This document shows positions 1-12,570 of a DNA stretch of 64,000 nucleotides, in pieces. Each line of letters begins with the position of its first letter. Position 1 is the stretch's first letter. The position numbers were made by a program, and so were the translations under genes. Origin of the DNA: Eutreptiella sp. 'Long Island Sound 2002' (Eukaryota; Euglenozoa; Euglenophyceae; Eutreptiales; Eutreptiaceae); the NCBI GenBank assembly GCA_964036045.1, contig OZ038379.1, positions 107,958,025 through 108,022,024 on the forward strand, given 5' to 3'. The notes beneath the pieces are model-generated. The model was not told the origin of the DNA. It searched no databases and saw nothing but the letters and a program-made list of their open reading frames with translations.

Positions 1-1
1 T

Positions 2-361
2 ATGGGGGCGTACAATCCGGATGAAATGAATGGACTCCACTGCCAGTGGCACCAGCGCGCCGCCCTGCGCATCCGTGCGATAATGCAGGAGCACAACAAC
101 TGGGACACCCCTGGGTCCCGGGGCTACCAGGGACATGCCTCAGGCAACCAGCGGCCGCGGTCCCAAGACGTCCCGGAGCCTCCCAGGCAGGCGGCGCGCC
201 GTAACTCCACAGCACACCCACGGGGGCCACCACCCGGAGTGGGTTCCCCACATACAGAAGCCCCCTACGACCTTTCGCCCCGCGGAGGGCCCGGACAGTC
301 CTCACACCTTGGGGATGCAACACCGCACACCGGAAGAACGCCAGGAGACAAAAAACCCTGA
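2..361 (+). pseudogene. LINE ORF fragment at the window edge
   Basis: An open frame of about 119 codons starts at the window edge and stops at 359-361. The first 45 residues have mixed, protein-like composition (for example LHCQWHQRAALRIRAIM). The rest is Pro/Arg/Gly-rich, as expected for decayed or shifted frame in C-rich DNA. It lies just upstream of the C48-like ORF and is in another frame, so it is probably an earlier part of the same element separated by frameshifts. No domain recognised. The true start is outside the window. Confidence 0.3.
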
Positions 362-728
362 CCGATCCCGTCGCCGCAGCCGCACGCTGCCTCCCGCGGC
401 ACGGCAAGTCGTCTTCCATGAGGGTATGGACAGGGACCACGGGTGCCCCTGCGACCCCCACGCTTAACAGACACCATCTACCACCAATCCCTGACGCTGG
501 TCCAAAAGGCCCAGCACCGAAGGGGCGCACATCCCGACCATTCTCACGCTAGTCGAGCGCGAGCGACAGGCAGCGCTTCACGCAGGCCCCCGCCGGGCGG
601 CAGACGGAGCATCCAGCTCATCCACCGCCTCCCTCCCAGGGTCAGCGGCCGACCCGCTGTCAGGGGGACCACACGCCACGGACACGCGGCCAAGGGAGCC
701 TGCGGCCGACCCAAGGTCTGCGCAAGGG

Positions 729-2306
729 ATGGGGGGACAGCCCCCCCCACAGGCCCCAGACCGCCAAGGCACCGAGGGCACATCGCAACAACGGGGGCGC
801 GACGCGAGCGGCCCTAGGGCGGACGCAGAAATGACAGAGACCTCCGGCCCTCAGGAGTCCGCTGACCCACTGCCCGCCGCCAAGACCTGCTCGGTGCCCC
901 AGCAACAGGAGCCCTCCACGGAGTACACGCCTGGGGGACACCCTCGCACCACCTCACGGCACCCCTCCCCGACTGGCGCCACACTGGACCAAGACCTGGT
1001 GACCATGCCCCACCCACCCCCCCGGCCAACGCAGCAAAGGGGCACGGGTCCCTTCGACGACGCGGAACTGGGAGCGCTCTACGGCATCCCCGCTACCACA
1101 CCGTTGAGCGAGCTGTTGGCAGCCCTCTGTGAACACCTCGGTGACGTCAACCCGAAAGGGCTCTTCGCCATGGTCCCCCTGCCACACGCCGCAACAACCG
1201 AAATCTTTGTGCGGCAACTCCAGGAGCTCGTCACCCCCGGGGCACAGGTCTCAGACGACCTTGTTGAAGCGTGGATCTGGTGGGTCAACACCCACCAACC
1301 AGCCCAGGGGGGCGTGTGGGTCCCACACCTGGGCTGGGTACACACGCTCATAGCACCGACGACGGACCCCTGGCCCGCGCCCAGCACCAGGGGCCGGGAG
1401 CGGGCCGCCCCGCCGCTGAGGCTAGAAACCCTCCGCATCCCACCGCACGAAGGCCTGGCGGCATGGGAAAGCGGAACCGCCCGCGACAGGGGGCGTAACC
1501 TCACGAGCCTGGCGGCGCGGTACCCGGAGACGGCGCGTGCAGCGCCCCCACGGCGCGAACGTGACCCCTGCACCATCGCCATGGTCGTGTTGGAAAATGG
1601 CCACTACTACCACGTGCGGATCATCCCGCACCCGGAGGAGAGCCACTGGAGCTTGAAGGCTGCCGACTCCATGCTCCTGGCGACCACGGCCCTGCCGGAC
1701 AGCCCCACCCCCCTGCTCAACGACCAGCCCCCGGACCCCCTGACGGCCATCGTGTCGGGGACGGCCAGCACCTGGCACCCAGGCCATGCCCTCTACTGCC
1801 TCTGGCAGTGGGCGCAGCGCCGCTGGCCACACACCAGGGTGTGGTCAGCGACATGGAGGTTCTACCTCGACGGCCGGCAGCAGCTGGAAGCCATCCCCGA
1901 GCGCGAACGGACGGCAGAGACCCCCACTGCGCACAACCTGTGCCCAGTCTTCGCGATCCACCAGATCCGGGAGCTGGCGCTGGGCGAGCAACTGCAGCCC
2001 ACGATCCACACTGAGACAGAGGCCCAGGCGGCACACACGGCCCTTGTGCATGAAATCTTCAGTGCCCACCGCAGCGGCCTTGAGCGACGCGTGGGAAACC
2101 CCCCAGGGTCCTGGGCCGCAGCCGGCCACCGGGCCTGCAGCGACAACGGACCGCCACGCACGCGCGATGCGAATCCTGCACCGGCCAAACGCAAGGGAGG
2201 AGACGACATGGCGGCCCGGGATCACCTCCTCCCGCTGGAGGACCCGGTGATGGACGTCACACCAACGGCTGCGGAATCGGCCGTCAACCGTGACGACCCC
2301 GGGTGA
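729..2306 (+). CDS. C48 (Ulp1-like) cysteine peptidase ORF, transposon-associated
   Basis: 525 codons from the first ATG to a TGA. The same frame is open back to 495 without an ATG, so the product may begin earlier. Residues 1-100 are low-complexity Pro/Thr/Gln. From about residue 110 the protein looks folded. A stretch like the Ulp1 entry helix (VSDDLVEAWIWWVN) precedes a candidate catalytic His-292 in GHYYHVRII, Asp-313 in LKAADSM and Cys-405 in NLCPVFAIHQ. This matches the H-D-C order and the DCGVF-like motif of family C48. The tail after residue 450 is Pro/Arg-rich. Cysteine proteases are known in some LINEs (Dualen/RandI) and in some DNA transposons, so it is more likely element-borne than a host deSUMOylase. 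Assignment rests on motif reading only. Confidence 0.55.
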   Translation: MGGQPPPQAPDRQGTEGTSQQRGRDASGPRADAEMTETSGPQESADPLPAAKTCSVPQQQEPSTEYTPGGHPRTTSRHPSPTGATLDQDLVTMPHPPPRPTQQRGTGPFDDAELGALYGIPATTPLSELLAALCEHLGDVNPKGLFAMVPLPHAATTEIFVRQLQELVTPGAQVSDDLVEAWIWWVNTHQPAQGGVWVPHLGWVHTLIAPTTDPWPAPSTRGRERAAPPLRLETLRIPPHEGLAAWESGTARDRGRNLTSLAARYPETARAAPPRRERDPCTIAMVVLENGHYYHVRIIPHPEESHWSLKAADSMLLATTALPDSPTPLLNDQPPDPLTAIVSGTASTWHPGHALYCLWQWAQRRWPHTRVWSATWRFYLDGRQQLEAIPERERTAETPTAHNLCPVFAIHQIRELALGEQLQPTIHTETEAQAAHTALVHEIFSAHRSGLERRVGNPPGSWAAAGHRACSDNGPPRTRDANPAPAKRKGGDDMAARDHLLPLEDPVMDVTPTAAESAVNRDDPG

Positions 2307-3587
2307 GCCAACCTTGCCCAATAGGACCCCCTCGTACAACCCGACAAAGCGCGGCCGCACAACACACTCCAACAACGCCTGTCAGTCTGGCACACCGGCG
2401 GGAAAGACGTCCACCTGCCCGGCCCATACAACTGGCACCCAAAAAATAGAGGCTAGCCTTAGCAGTCCATGGTGCGGAACACGAACAACAACCCAAGGAC
2501 TTCCTCTCACATCCCCCGGGCAGGGGCCGCGCTTCCCAGACCCCCGCAACCCGCCTGCAACAGCGAAAGGGGCGGCGCCGAACTCGGACCAGTCCTTCCA
2601 CCTGACCCTCCTCTCGCGCGAACCAGACCCGCAAGGGGCCGGGCCAAGGGGCCAGCCAAACACGCGGGACCAACGGCCGGGCCGATGACCACGCAAATGC
2701 TATCGAACAATCGTCCAGAATGTTACCTTTCAAGGCGAGAATCAAGGGATACGTGCTCCGCGGGGACCGGCGCGCACCTCCTCCATGAATCTTAAACGCC
2801 TTGGACGCTGGGGGTGATTAGGCACATGAAACCTGCGAGAATGGTACGAGGGACACACTCCCCGCAGAAAGCTAACAGCCTCAAGAAGCGAGAGGGGGGC
2901 TTCAACACTGCCCAGTATTCATTTCCTCCGAAACCCCATCCGGAGCACGCAAGGGACCACAGGCTCGCCACACGGGACCCGCGAACCCGCTGGCCCCTGC
3001 CAGCGGGAACGGATGTGTTACGCAGAACCCAGCCCGCCACGCCGAACGGAACATCCCGGCACCAAAGCACGAGCCGAGCCGCCCTAACCATCCTAACTGC
3101 CAAACTCAGCACTGCGACACAGACACGCCAGCCACATAACCCGCGAGACACGGCACGAGACGGCGCACGGCAGGCAGGCAGACACGAGCACGAGCACCGC
3201 ACCATCGAGCCGGAACAGCACCCTGGGGCTCCCAAGGGGAGCACCGGGACGCACCAAGGGGGACCGACGGGGCCTTGCCATCGACCGGGGTGTACATATG
3301 AATGGCACAGGCGAAGCTGCAAGGACAGCCAAAGGGCACTGCGAAGTACCAGATGATGAGTTGTGCATGTGGCGCTGCCAGGGCGGGACAGGGAATGTGG
3401 CACCAAATTTACAACCTTTTGCAGCGGTCAAACCACCTATCGTTACTTTTCTCCCCCACAGTGGGGGGACGGCGCACAATCAAAACGTACCATGCCGGCC
3501 CCACGCAACTGGCACCAGCCAACATCGGAACAAGCAGGGCACCTACGCAAACACGATCTGACTGCGCAAGCGCCCGCTGCAGCGCCG
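2307..3587. other. C-rich non-coding stretch after the C48-like ORF
   Basis: No supported gene. The plus strand stays C/A-rich. A short inverted repeat with a run of five or six C facing a run of G lies around 3450-3470. Open frames here are low-complexity and mutually shadowing. It may be the 3' untranslated part of the preceding element. Confidence 0.4.
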
Positions 3588-4214
3588 AGGAACCAACACC
3601 AAACACGCCGACCATGAGGCGGCTAACACAACCGCACACCAACAAAACCACTGCAGCGGACACAACATGACCACAAACAGACCACACGCAAGCCGGCCAA
3701 CACCAAACTGGCCGGGCATGCGTGGGTTGAAACGGGAACGGCGTCCGACAGGTTGGCGACACCATGATGCGCCACGCCCGCCGACCACCCTACCCACGAA
3801 CACAACAGAACACCAAAACTCTACCATTACGAACCCGACCAACCAACGTTAACAACCTACACTGCACCCCGCTTGGACAAACCAGGACACAACTAACCAG
3901 CACCAACACGGAACTTCAGCGATGCAACCACCGGGAAACAGCGCGACGGAACCCACGCAAACCAAGCCAACCGTGAGGCCGCCAAGACAACCGCGCACCA
4001 ACCACACCGCAGCTGCAGTCGCGACTTGACCGTAAACAGACCACACGCAAGCCGGCCAACACCTAACCAGCCAGGCGTGCACGGGTCCCAACGGGAACGG
4101 CGTCCAACAGGTTGGCGACACCGTGGAGCGCCACGCCTGCCGACGACCATACCCACGAACAAAACATAATGCCGTGACTCTACCATCACGCAACTGACCG
4201 CCATTAACAAACTA
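3588..4214 (+). repeat. Diverged tandem duplication, period about 359 bp
   Basis: The block at about 3588-3855 recurs at about 3947-4214. The matching stretch CAGACCACACGCAAGCCGGC begins about 359 bp apart in the two copies, and CAGGTTGGCGACACC and TACCCACGAACA are also shared in the same order. The copies differ by many substitutions and small indels. No coding capacity recognised. It could be a duplicated 3' UTR or promoter monomer of the neighbouring element. Confidence 0.7.
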
Positions 4215-4925
4215 CGCCGAACGATTCAACGACGGACGAACCGACCGCAACGACCTGCTTCGAACCCCCGGCCCCCCGGGAGAGCGCAAGCTCGACCGAG
4301 TCAGGAGGCGTGAGTGTGCGCCATGGCATGCGCGTCCCGTAGCAAGTGCTTCTTCAAGTCGCCTCACGCCCACTGAAAACCAACCCAGGTGGGGGTGCCT
4401 GCAGGACAGGGCCTATGGCCTGGCTACCGGCCTCTGGGCCCCAGAATCCGGAGGTTGATGAGGATGTGCGATGGGACCCTCCGCCACGTATCATCCGCCC
4501 GAAGGAGAGGAGTGTGAGACTTCGGTCTCAAATGGGTTGCCTCTCTGGGCAGAACCCGCTGTAGGGTGCTGCTCGCGGCAACCGCGCCCTTCCCCCATGT
4601 GGGGGAGCCGCTTTGTGGGGGCGCGTGCAGTGGGGCTGTGGGTGGGTGAGCAGAAGCCCATTGGTAAGACCCTTCAGCGGGGCAACCCCAGTCCAACGTC
4701 GACGTAGCTACCTACCTCTGTTAAAATTTCACGGCAGATCCTTTAGTCCTACTTGTACTCTTAAGCAATAGTCCTGCATAGCCATTCCCGTGGTAATGCG
4801 AGCCTAAGTCATTTGATCCTCAATGTGTGCGGTTGTGGCCTCAGCTGTCTTGTTGGTTGAGCTGCGTTGAGGGAAACGGGATACTCAAAGTTATTTTTCA
4901 CACTTTTGCAGCAGTTGTTGGAAGT
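4215..4925. other. GC-rich non-coding tail grading into AT-richer DNA
   Basis: No gene seen. A short hairpin (CCCCCATGTGGGGG) sits near 4593-4606. Composition shifts from GC-rich to balanced after about 4720, which probably marks the end of the transposon-derived block. Confidence 0.4.
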
Positions 4926-4984
4926 GAGCGGTCCAGCAGCAACATCAACAACAACAGCAGCAGAAGGAACAGCAACAGCAGCAG

Positions 4985-5015
<31 letters not shown>

Positions 5016-5286
5016 CACAGCATCAACATTAGCAGCCTGAACAACAGCAGCACAAGCCTCACCGCCGCGTCGTCTATGCACCTTCCTGCTGCGCCCTCTG
5101 GGCGCCCTCTTTGTCAACAGCAGCAACAGCAACAGCAGCAACGACAACAGCTGCAGCAGTGGCAGCAACATCAAGAACAACAGCCTCAGTAGCAGCAGCA
5201 GCAGCAGCAATAACAACACCCACAGGAGCAGCAGCAACATCATCAGCAGCAGCACCAGCAGCAGCAACAGCACCATCAACGACACC
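4926..5286 (+). repeat. CAG/CAA trinucleotide array
   Basis: About 360 bp dominated by CAG, CAA and AAC triplets on the plus strand, with several interruptions. In different frames it gives poly-Gln, poly-Ser/Asn or poly-Thr/Ala; on the minus strand it gives poly-Leu/Val. No flanking sequence looks like a conserved protein, so I call it a microsatellite and not part of a gene. Confidence 0.8.
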
Positions 5287-8200
5287 CTGGACTCTAAAGT
5301 TGGACTTGGAGCAGCCGTGATTAGTGAAATGCTGAGGCTGCTTATGCAACACTGTTTCCATACTTTGCCCTGTGCACCTGTTCATCATGTGTAGAAGAGC
5401 GAGCTACTTGCGATAGACGAAGGCAACTGAACTGCTTATTAGTAGCTTTACGTTGAGCGGCTGACCACATGGTAAGTGTTGATATCACCGAGAACCCCCC
5501 CCCTCCTACAAGACGTAAAGCCGACCACTATGGCGAGCGTGGTATCCAAGCAAACAAAAAGAGGATTCCCACACCCACAGCACTGGTGAAAGGGGATTTC
5601 AGTGGTTCCTAGTTTTCGCTGAAGTGACGGAGTCACACAGCATATCCATGAGCAAGGGTAAAATACATTCTGTCAAGGGCCTCAGCTGACTCTCTTTCTC
5701 TTGTGCAAGGTAGTTCGCAAATGGCGGAAGAGAGTGTGATTCGTGGCATATACTCAAGCGAAATTTGCCACAGCGTCCACTGTGCATATAGAAATCTCTG
5801 AAGTCCCCATTTTCAAGGTGCAGGATTGGATCCCAAAATCTGCGGCGGTTAAAGATGGCCGCATTGGGCATGTTCCTCCTGCTTCATTTTGGTGAACTGT
5901 TGCAGGGTCTTCCCACGGAGGCATAGATTTGTAGTCGCGAGGAAACGTATGGTGCCATGAGTCAAAATGGGAGAGTCGGTTGTTACACTCGCTGTGCCTT
6001 AAAAATTATCGTACGTGTATAGGGCTGGATTTGTTTGTCAGTCGGCACACCAGTTCTCTATAAATCCATACTTTTTGCATGCCATTTTTATAATCCCACA
6101 AGAATCAGAAAGCAGCCAAAGATGTTCGGCTGGTGCCTTGTCTCTCCTGCTCATTCTGGCTCTGTTGCGGCATAGGTTCACAAGTATACCGACAAAGAAG
6201 CTATGGAATATTTCTCGAGGCGGACACTGCTGCCACAAACCTGCACCTTCTCTCCCAGCCTACCATTGTTTGCCTTGGTAGGCTTAGGAAGGAGGAGAAT
6301 AACGAGTCCTTCCCCAGCCTAGTCACAAAGCTAATGACATGCATTGGATTATCCTTTTGTTTTGTCTTTTTTTTCTTTGCTTTTGGTTTGTGTAAAATAG
6401 GTAAACTGCTGTTGCTCGATGTGTTGTTTTCTTGTTGTCATTTTCTTACTTGATTGCAAAGATGCAAAAGGAGACAAGGTGCATAGCTAGTATGGCATGC
6501 ATTGATATTCTTGATGCCGCACAATTTTGCTGATGTGATAATAGCATGAAATATGCACTGAAATTCATGCATTAATCAAGGTATCATTTAATAGCATTAG
6601 GTACATCCCATGAACGCGACTTATGAACCCAGTATATTTATCCGTCAATTGTGCTGATTAGGTATTGTCCGAGAATAAGACGTAGGTCTATTAAATGTTA
6701 TTAGCAGTTTAGAAAATGAAACAAGCGAGATGGTACAATGGTAGATATGCTACTGTAAACACTACCGCTCCCTACCACGTATACCACCACCACCAGCCCT
6801 GCGCCGCCGGGTCTTGTCGCGGGTAGGCAGGCCGGGCTTCCTCCTGCGCTTGTTAATGACTGTGAAGTCCCCCTTGTTTCTGCGGTGTCCGTGCAATAAA
6901 ATATGTCAACTCATCTAAAGGCGCTACACTGACGTGCACAAACGACGGCGTCCTTTGTTCCCAAGAGGGAAGGATAAAATGGGTTGCGACTCTATTGGCT
7001 CTACGGTGTGTTCCCAGATTTATGTGTCCTACATTCATTTATCCCGAAGTTTATTATTTTTCACATAACTGGAAATAAGGTACATAAAAGAAATATCACA
7101 TAAAGCAAAGATTGAAAAATGGGCTCATAAAAGTCCATAAATTTTGGGGGGCGGGGGTGCATTAATTAATTACTATCATCTTCCCAACTAGGCAACGACA
7201 AACCCAAACGAGAGCGAATGCAAAGCAAGGAAAACACAAAGGAAGTGTACTCTCACTGGATCAAGTTCATGGTCCTCGCTTGCCACCCCAGGCAGGACAG
7301 GGGGCATTATACCCCCCTGATTGGGTGGTTATACCATGTCTAAAGGTAAGGGATGGAAATGATTGTAATGATGAGATAACACCAGGAAATGCAATGCAAC
7401 CAATACAGCACAAGTGGATCCTATTTGCCATGTTCATATATTTACGTGTAATGCGCACAGTATGCTGCTACGTGCGCCCACTGGAACTAGTCAACAGTGA
7501 AGAACCCATGCGTGCATGAATGCAATGAATTTATGCACGAGTTATCAATGTTGCGGCAATCGAAAAATATCACAAAACAGCCGGAAACTAATAAATCATC
7601 TCTCGACCTCAATAAATCAAACATTATCTGCATACGTCAATTCAGACTCTGGTTGCGGCCCGAAAGCGGCACGACAATCAATGGAGTACAGATCTGTCGG
7701 TACAAATGAGTACCGTACTACAGTCCATCTGTATCCGTATCTGTATCTGTATCTGCATGTACAGTGCAACACTATAGCTGTGACCGTAGCGCCCTTAAGG
7801 AAAATGGGGGTTAAGGAGGTTTTTTCATACTCCTGCCCAGACCTGACACTGGAAGTGGGGGTATCTACGGGGGCGCTGGTCGAAAGCCTCAAACAGACTC
7901 CCCTGAGAAGACATAACAGACAGACTGTACACACAGCTGACTGAGGACTGACAAGTGAAAACCTCGCTGGACTGGACAACTGAAATTTGACTTACTAACT
8001 GTCATCTGACATCTTTGCGGAAACTGAGATAAGGCAAGGGGTATTCCTAAAATTCCTCACACCCACCGAATGGCTGCAGACCCCTAAACCTTCAGAATAT
8101 GGCTGCAGGCGATAAGCGCTCACCTTCTCGAGGTAGCTGATTATCCTATCAGTCGCGTTGCGGGCTTCCTACTTGCCCATGCCTGGTCAAGCTCATTTAA

Positions 8201-8342
8201 CTCAAACTGCAGGTATTCAGTCAGCTTGTTAAGGCCAACGGATCGAGACCACGGTTACGTGGCCTGGAGCAGTTCGACCATCAGTCACCCTGGTCCAGGT
8301 GGTCAGTGACAAAGTGGCAGCTGGGATGGTCGTTGGAGTCCC
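5287..8342. other. Unannotated spacer of moderate GC
   Basis: About 3 kb with no supported gene. All open frames are short and lack domain-like composition. A hexanucleotide run (GTATCT variants) lies near 7727-7757, and a pyrimidine-rich stretch lies near 6345-6385. A tRNA A-box-like 11-mer near 6731 has no B-box partner. Nothing else stood out. Confidence 0.5.
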
Positions 8343-9690
8343 ATGGCACGCCATCTGGAGACTCCCGGGAGGGTTGGCATCAGTGAAACTGAGGGGGACT
8401 CACTGTTGCTTGACACCCTCACAGACTGGAACCCGGCAAACACTATCGCACACCACGCCGCATGGCACACACAGTTCCTGACGGTCAAAAAAGTCAGCAC
8501 CATCCTCCGGCAGGCAGAGGTGCTCAATGCAGTCTGCAGGAGGCTCAACCCCACTGTCGTCTACACCCTACTTCACATCCACGCAGACGAAGCCGAGCCC
8601 AGGGCGGCACAAATGCAACGGATGGCGATCATCAAAACAGCCACACAACTCACGTAACGCAACCACAAGTACCTACAATACGCAGCCACGTTACCGCCAA
8701 CAGACCAGACCCACATCCTCAAAGTCCTGTTCTACGGACCGTAATGCCCCCTGCAGCGACCTAACGGCCGGCGCAGGACCCCCCCCCGCAGCCCGCGCAC
8801 CATCCACCGCACACAAAACCACCGCAACACTCACGAGCACCAGAGCACCACAGGCAGGCCCGCCAGCATGCGCACAACGCAAGCCCCCATGCCCCCATGC
8901 CACCATCTATCCACAGATGCCGCCAACCGCTGGCCACCGCATGCCCCCTCTGCGTACGCCAACGGCTGCCACGGACGGACCTGCCCTGCAACCCGAGCCA
9001 CTGGGTCTGCCTAGGGGCAGCACACCACCTCACCCGCTGCCTCCACTGTCGGGAGCTCAACCCCCACCACCACGCTCAGCCCGCGACCTGGGCGGCAACC
9101 CCCCCCCGCCAGCCACCCCAGCTTCTTCGACCCCGTCACCAACAGCTTCCGGGACTACCTGGGAGGGCATTACGCGGCAGAGCCAGCGGACCCCACATGG
9201 GCCCTCGCCATGGCAACGGGCGACACTCCCCTGCCCCTCCACAGCCGGCACCTACGCCTCAGCAGGGGCGGCTTGAATGTGGCAGCCGGCCACATCCACC
9301 TCGGCCTCTACCTCCACCACCGCGGCCTCCACCACCCGGACCCACATCTCCCAACCCCCCACATAGCAGCCCCGGTCCCGAGGCGTGGGGGGAGATGGCA
9401 CCGGAGGAGGTGGCGGACTACCACCGGCGCACCTGCTGCTGGGTCAACAACACTTTCGGCTCGCAGAAAGGAACACCCTACCCTCTCAGCAAACTCCCCT
9501 ACCCAGCAGGACCCCCCTTCCCACCCAGCTGAAGTCCCCACAGGGCTGGGTGTCCTTTCAGGACACCCACCTAACCCCCCTCACCAAAGCCGCCGCCACG
9601 CAGGTGGACCCTGTGGACCAACGCGCCTACATCAGGCACCTCGAGACATGCCTCAGACAGGTGCATCACTGGCACACCAGCGCCCTGTAG
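8343..9690 (+). pseudogene. Decayed C-rich retroelement ORF, part 1
   Basis: Protein-like segments occur in successive frames. 8343-8657 gives about 104 residues of mixed composition (for example VSTILRQAEVLNAVCRRLNP) ending at TAA. Around 9118-9255 and 9385-9530 there are further plausible stretches (DPVTNSFRDYLGGHYA; EEVADYHRRTCCWVNNTFG). 9533-9688 (TQVDPVDQRAYIRHLETCLR) ends at TAG. Between them the frame changes and Pro/Thr/His-rich sequence intervenes. No known domain recognised. The C-rich coding strand and Pro-rich linkers resemble the other plus-strand LINE-like ORFs of the window, so an inactive element polyprotein is likeliest. Confidence 0.45.
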
Positions 9691-11003
9691 CCCCCGACGC
9701 CCGCCAGGCCAAGAAGGCGAAAACGGGCCAAGGGGCCCGCCAGCGCGCCCGCCAACTGGGCGCGGTGCCCCAACCGGTACTCAAGCCAAGCTGCATAGTG
9801 CCACACCAGTTCCTAGGCCCCGAAGCACAACGCCAGCAAAACCCTTCCCAACGCCCACCGCAACCGCCGTACCGCGGCATCCCGGCCCTGCACCCACACC
9901 AGCCGGCGCACACCGCAAAGGGGCCGCTGTTCTCACAAATTTACACCGCACACGGGCCGCCATTCGTGCAAGGCCAGGGAACGTGGCACAACAAGCAGCA
10001 CAAGCACGCCCCCGCCACCCCCGGCCCCTGCCCCACACCAGCTAAATCATCACCACCCTCCAACACAGCCGGGGTCCACAGGGCACACGGCCCTGTCGGC
10101 ACATTGGACCGCACCACAGCACCACGTGTACCACGGAGACACCTACCACCACCACCAGCCCTTGCCAGCGTAACCACCACTCCCATGGTGCTAAACGCGA
10201 CCAGCACACCCTCACTACCACCACCACATGGTCCAGCACCACCTGCCAGCCCCGCAACACCGGCCCACGACATTCGGGCCGCCATACGCCCCCATAGTCA
10301 CACGAGGAACCATGCAAGCGCACGAACAAATGAAAGGCCAGCACAGAGTTCCCCACCAGCATCTACCCCCCCCTCAGACGCAGCCCCTGCCCACCGCCCA
10401 CCAACAGCCGCCCACCGCCGGCGACCCGCAGTCGCACCCCGAGTCCCAGGCAGCCACCTCCCACCTCGACACCACGGCCAGCCGGGGACCTCATCACCCG
10501 CCTGACGCACAGAGACACCACCCACAAGACCCGGCGAGACACCCCGACGCCCAATCTGCACAACGTGCCCCTCGCCGCCCCCGGCATTGCCACCCCCACA
10601 CGACCCGCCCCCCGCCCCCCCCCCCCAGTCCCGAGCACTGATTCGCCACACGGAGGCACCGACCAGGCCCCAACGCCCCCCCCCCCCCTGCCGACGAGCC
10701 CGTCCGCGAATCCTTCCTCCCGCCGCCACCAAGGGAAATCCCATCACCAGACCCCGCCCACAGCAGCAGCAACCACCCTTTCCACGCCCACACCACCGCC
10801 CTCACCACATGCCGCAGCACCAGCTGCGTCACCGGCCGAACCTCCCGCCTTCTCCGCCGTCCACAGCCCCCCCGCGGTACAGCAGCATCTCCGGGGTCTC
10901 AGGCACCAAGCAGCCCATCCGGGTGGCCATGCTGGTCGAGGCGGCCACCCTGGGCCAAGGCGACCGAGACCTCCTCTTTGACGCCTTCCTGCACGTTGCC
11001 TGA
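9691..11003 (+). pseudogene. Decayed C-rich retroelement ORF, part 2 (Pro/His-rich)
   Basis: Mostly Pro/His/Gln/Thr low complexity, open in more than one plus frame because the DNA is so C-rich. The last 40 codons before a TGA at 11001-11003 look like folded protein (PIRVAMLVEAATLGQGDRDL). Several C homopolymers (for example near 10618-10626 and 10679-10688) are likely frameshift sites. No domain recognised. Confidence 0.35.
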
Positions 11004-11372
11004 AACAAGCCCCTCCCGCTCGCCGGTTCCAACGGCAAACGCCCGCCCCCCCCGGGTGACCGCGACTGGGGACGGCACCTTGTTTGACTCCCCGAGGAGG
11101 AGCGCATGACCTCCACGGGCCGCGCCTGCTGCGGCAAGCACGACATGCCCCCCTGCCACCTAGCACAACTTCAACCAACACCATGACGTAGCAAAGGAGG
11201 ACCTGGGTCACCTGTGTGGCCTCCCTGAGCGATTTCAGGGACAAAGTCCAGGGCGACATCCCCACCCCCGACAACAGCCAGCCAGCCCCCTCCACATACA
11301 TAAAGCTCATGTACAACAAACACTACATCCTCTCAACACATCACGACCAGGCAGCAACCGCCACCTAGGTGA

Positions 11373-11972
11373 TCCACGGCACCAACTCCCTCCTACCCGC
11401 AACTACAACTCCCCCCGCACAGCCCCGGCCCAAACACATACACAAGGGAGGAAGAGCTTTATGACCCCCACATCCGGCACACGTGGGGGCACAAGTCCCT
11501 GGAGACGCTGCTCTCAATCCCCAGTGGCAACCAAGCCCTTGGCAGGTCGATGTACTGCCTTGGCAAATGGACCCAACGGTCCTGGCAGGTCCCCGCTCAG
11601 CAATGGACGTGGAAGGTTACCCTCCGTCCCCAGCAGAGGGAGCCCCCCCCGAACCGCACAGGACCCACCACCCCGCGCACCACCACCTTGCAGCTCTGCC
11701 TCTTCATGGTTGGGGCCCGCCTCATGACCATGCTATTGCCGGGCCCAAACACCCCCACCCAACACTACCCCCGCCTCACAGAGGAGGATATGCCCGGCAT
11801 CCAGCGGAGCTTCTTCAGAAACCTACGCTGCCACCAGCAGTCACACCCACACGTCCTAGAGCTGACCTGGACCCACCCTAGTCTCTCACCAATCCCCCCG
11901 TCCAAGACCACGCCACAAAACCACCATGCACCACACATGACACGACCCATGGCACCGGCACCTGCACGCTAA
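11373..11972 (+). pseudogene. Decayed C-rich retroelement ORF, part 3
   Basis: A frame of about 199 codons is open from 11373 to a TAA at 11970-11972, without an ATG until 11550. Its residues look genuinely coding (EEELYDPHIRHTWGHKSLET; MPGIQRSFFRNLRCHQQ). Immediately upstream, 11195-11370, another frame carries a plausible stretch (VQGDIPTPDNSQPAPSTYIK) that ends at a TAG. Together these suggest one ancestral protein broken by a frameshift and stops. Unrecognised family. From 11973 to about 12240 I see only Pro/Ser-rich low complexity. Confidence 0.45.
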
Positions 11973-12570
11973 CAGAAATCCAGAGAAAGCGCACGCACAC
12001 ACCCGATGCCCGAACCCGCCCCCTCACCCTCCTTGTCCACAGGACCCAGCAACCAGCACCCGTCCACGCCGTCTGGGACCCCCCGCCGTCCCCCACCTCC
12101 GTCTCCCGCACCACAGAATCCACTCCGGACCCCCTGCGGTCCTCCACGTTCGTTTCCTCCGTTTCTGACTCCACAATCTCCACCACTACAACCACCTCGT
12201 CCACCTCCACCATCAGACCCTCATCCAGTACACCACGGTGGTTGTTTGGCCCACAGTTCCGCTGCTGCCCGCGTCGCGCGGTGCCCCGTGGGGGGAAGGG
12301 GCATCCGCGGGTGGTGGGGGCGGCGGCCCGGGCCAGCCGTCAGTGGTCAGAGGTTAGCGGGTCAGAGGGACTCCTTTGTGGCTCGCGTCCGCATGTTCCG
12401 CGCCGTCAGCGCGCGCCCACCTGGCCTTTGTTCAACCCGCATACCTTCGCGGTATGCAGGACCGGGGGTTACGTTTTTCCCCCTTGCGTCCTGCTGCGCG
12501 GGAGGCCGGGGGGGGGGCGCTCAGGGTCTGGGAGCCCGGGCCTGCCAGGGGGGGGCGCCCCGGGCCATCA

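Noticed and set aside
4827-5192. Ser/Asn- and Gln-rich ORF
   Set aside because: Produced entirely by the CAG/CAA array; flanks are not protein-like.
6725-6800. Possible tRNA or tRNA-derived SINE
   Set aside because: An A-box-like 11-mer (TGGTACAATGG) is present but no B box, no cloverleaf and no CCA-side stem could be found.
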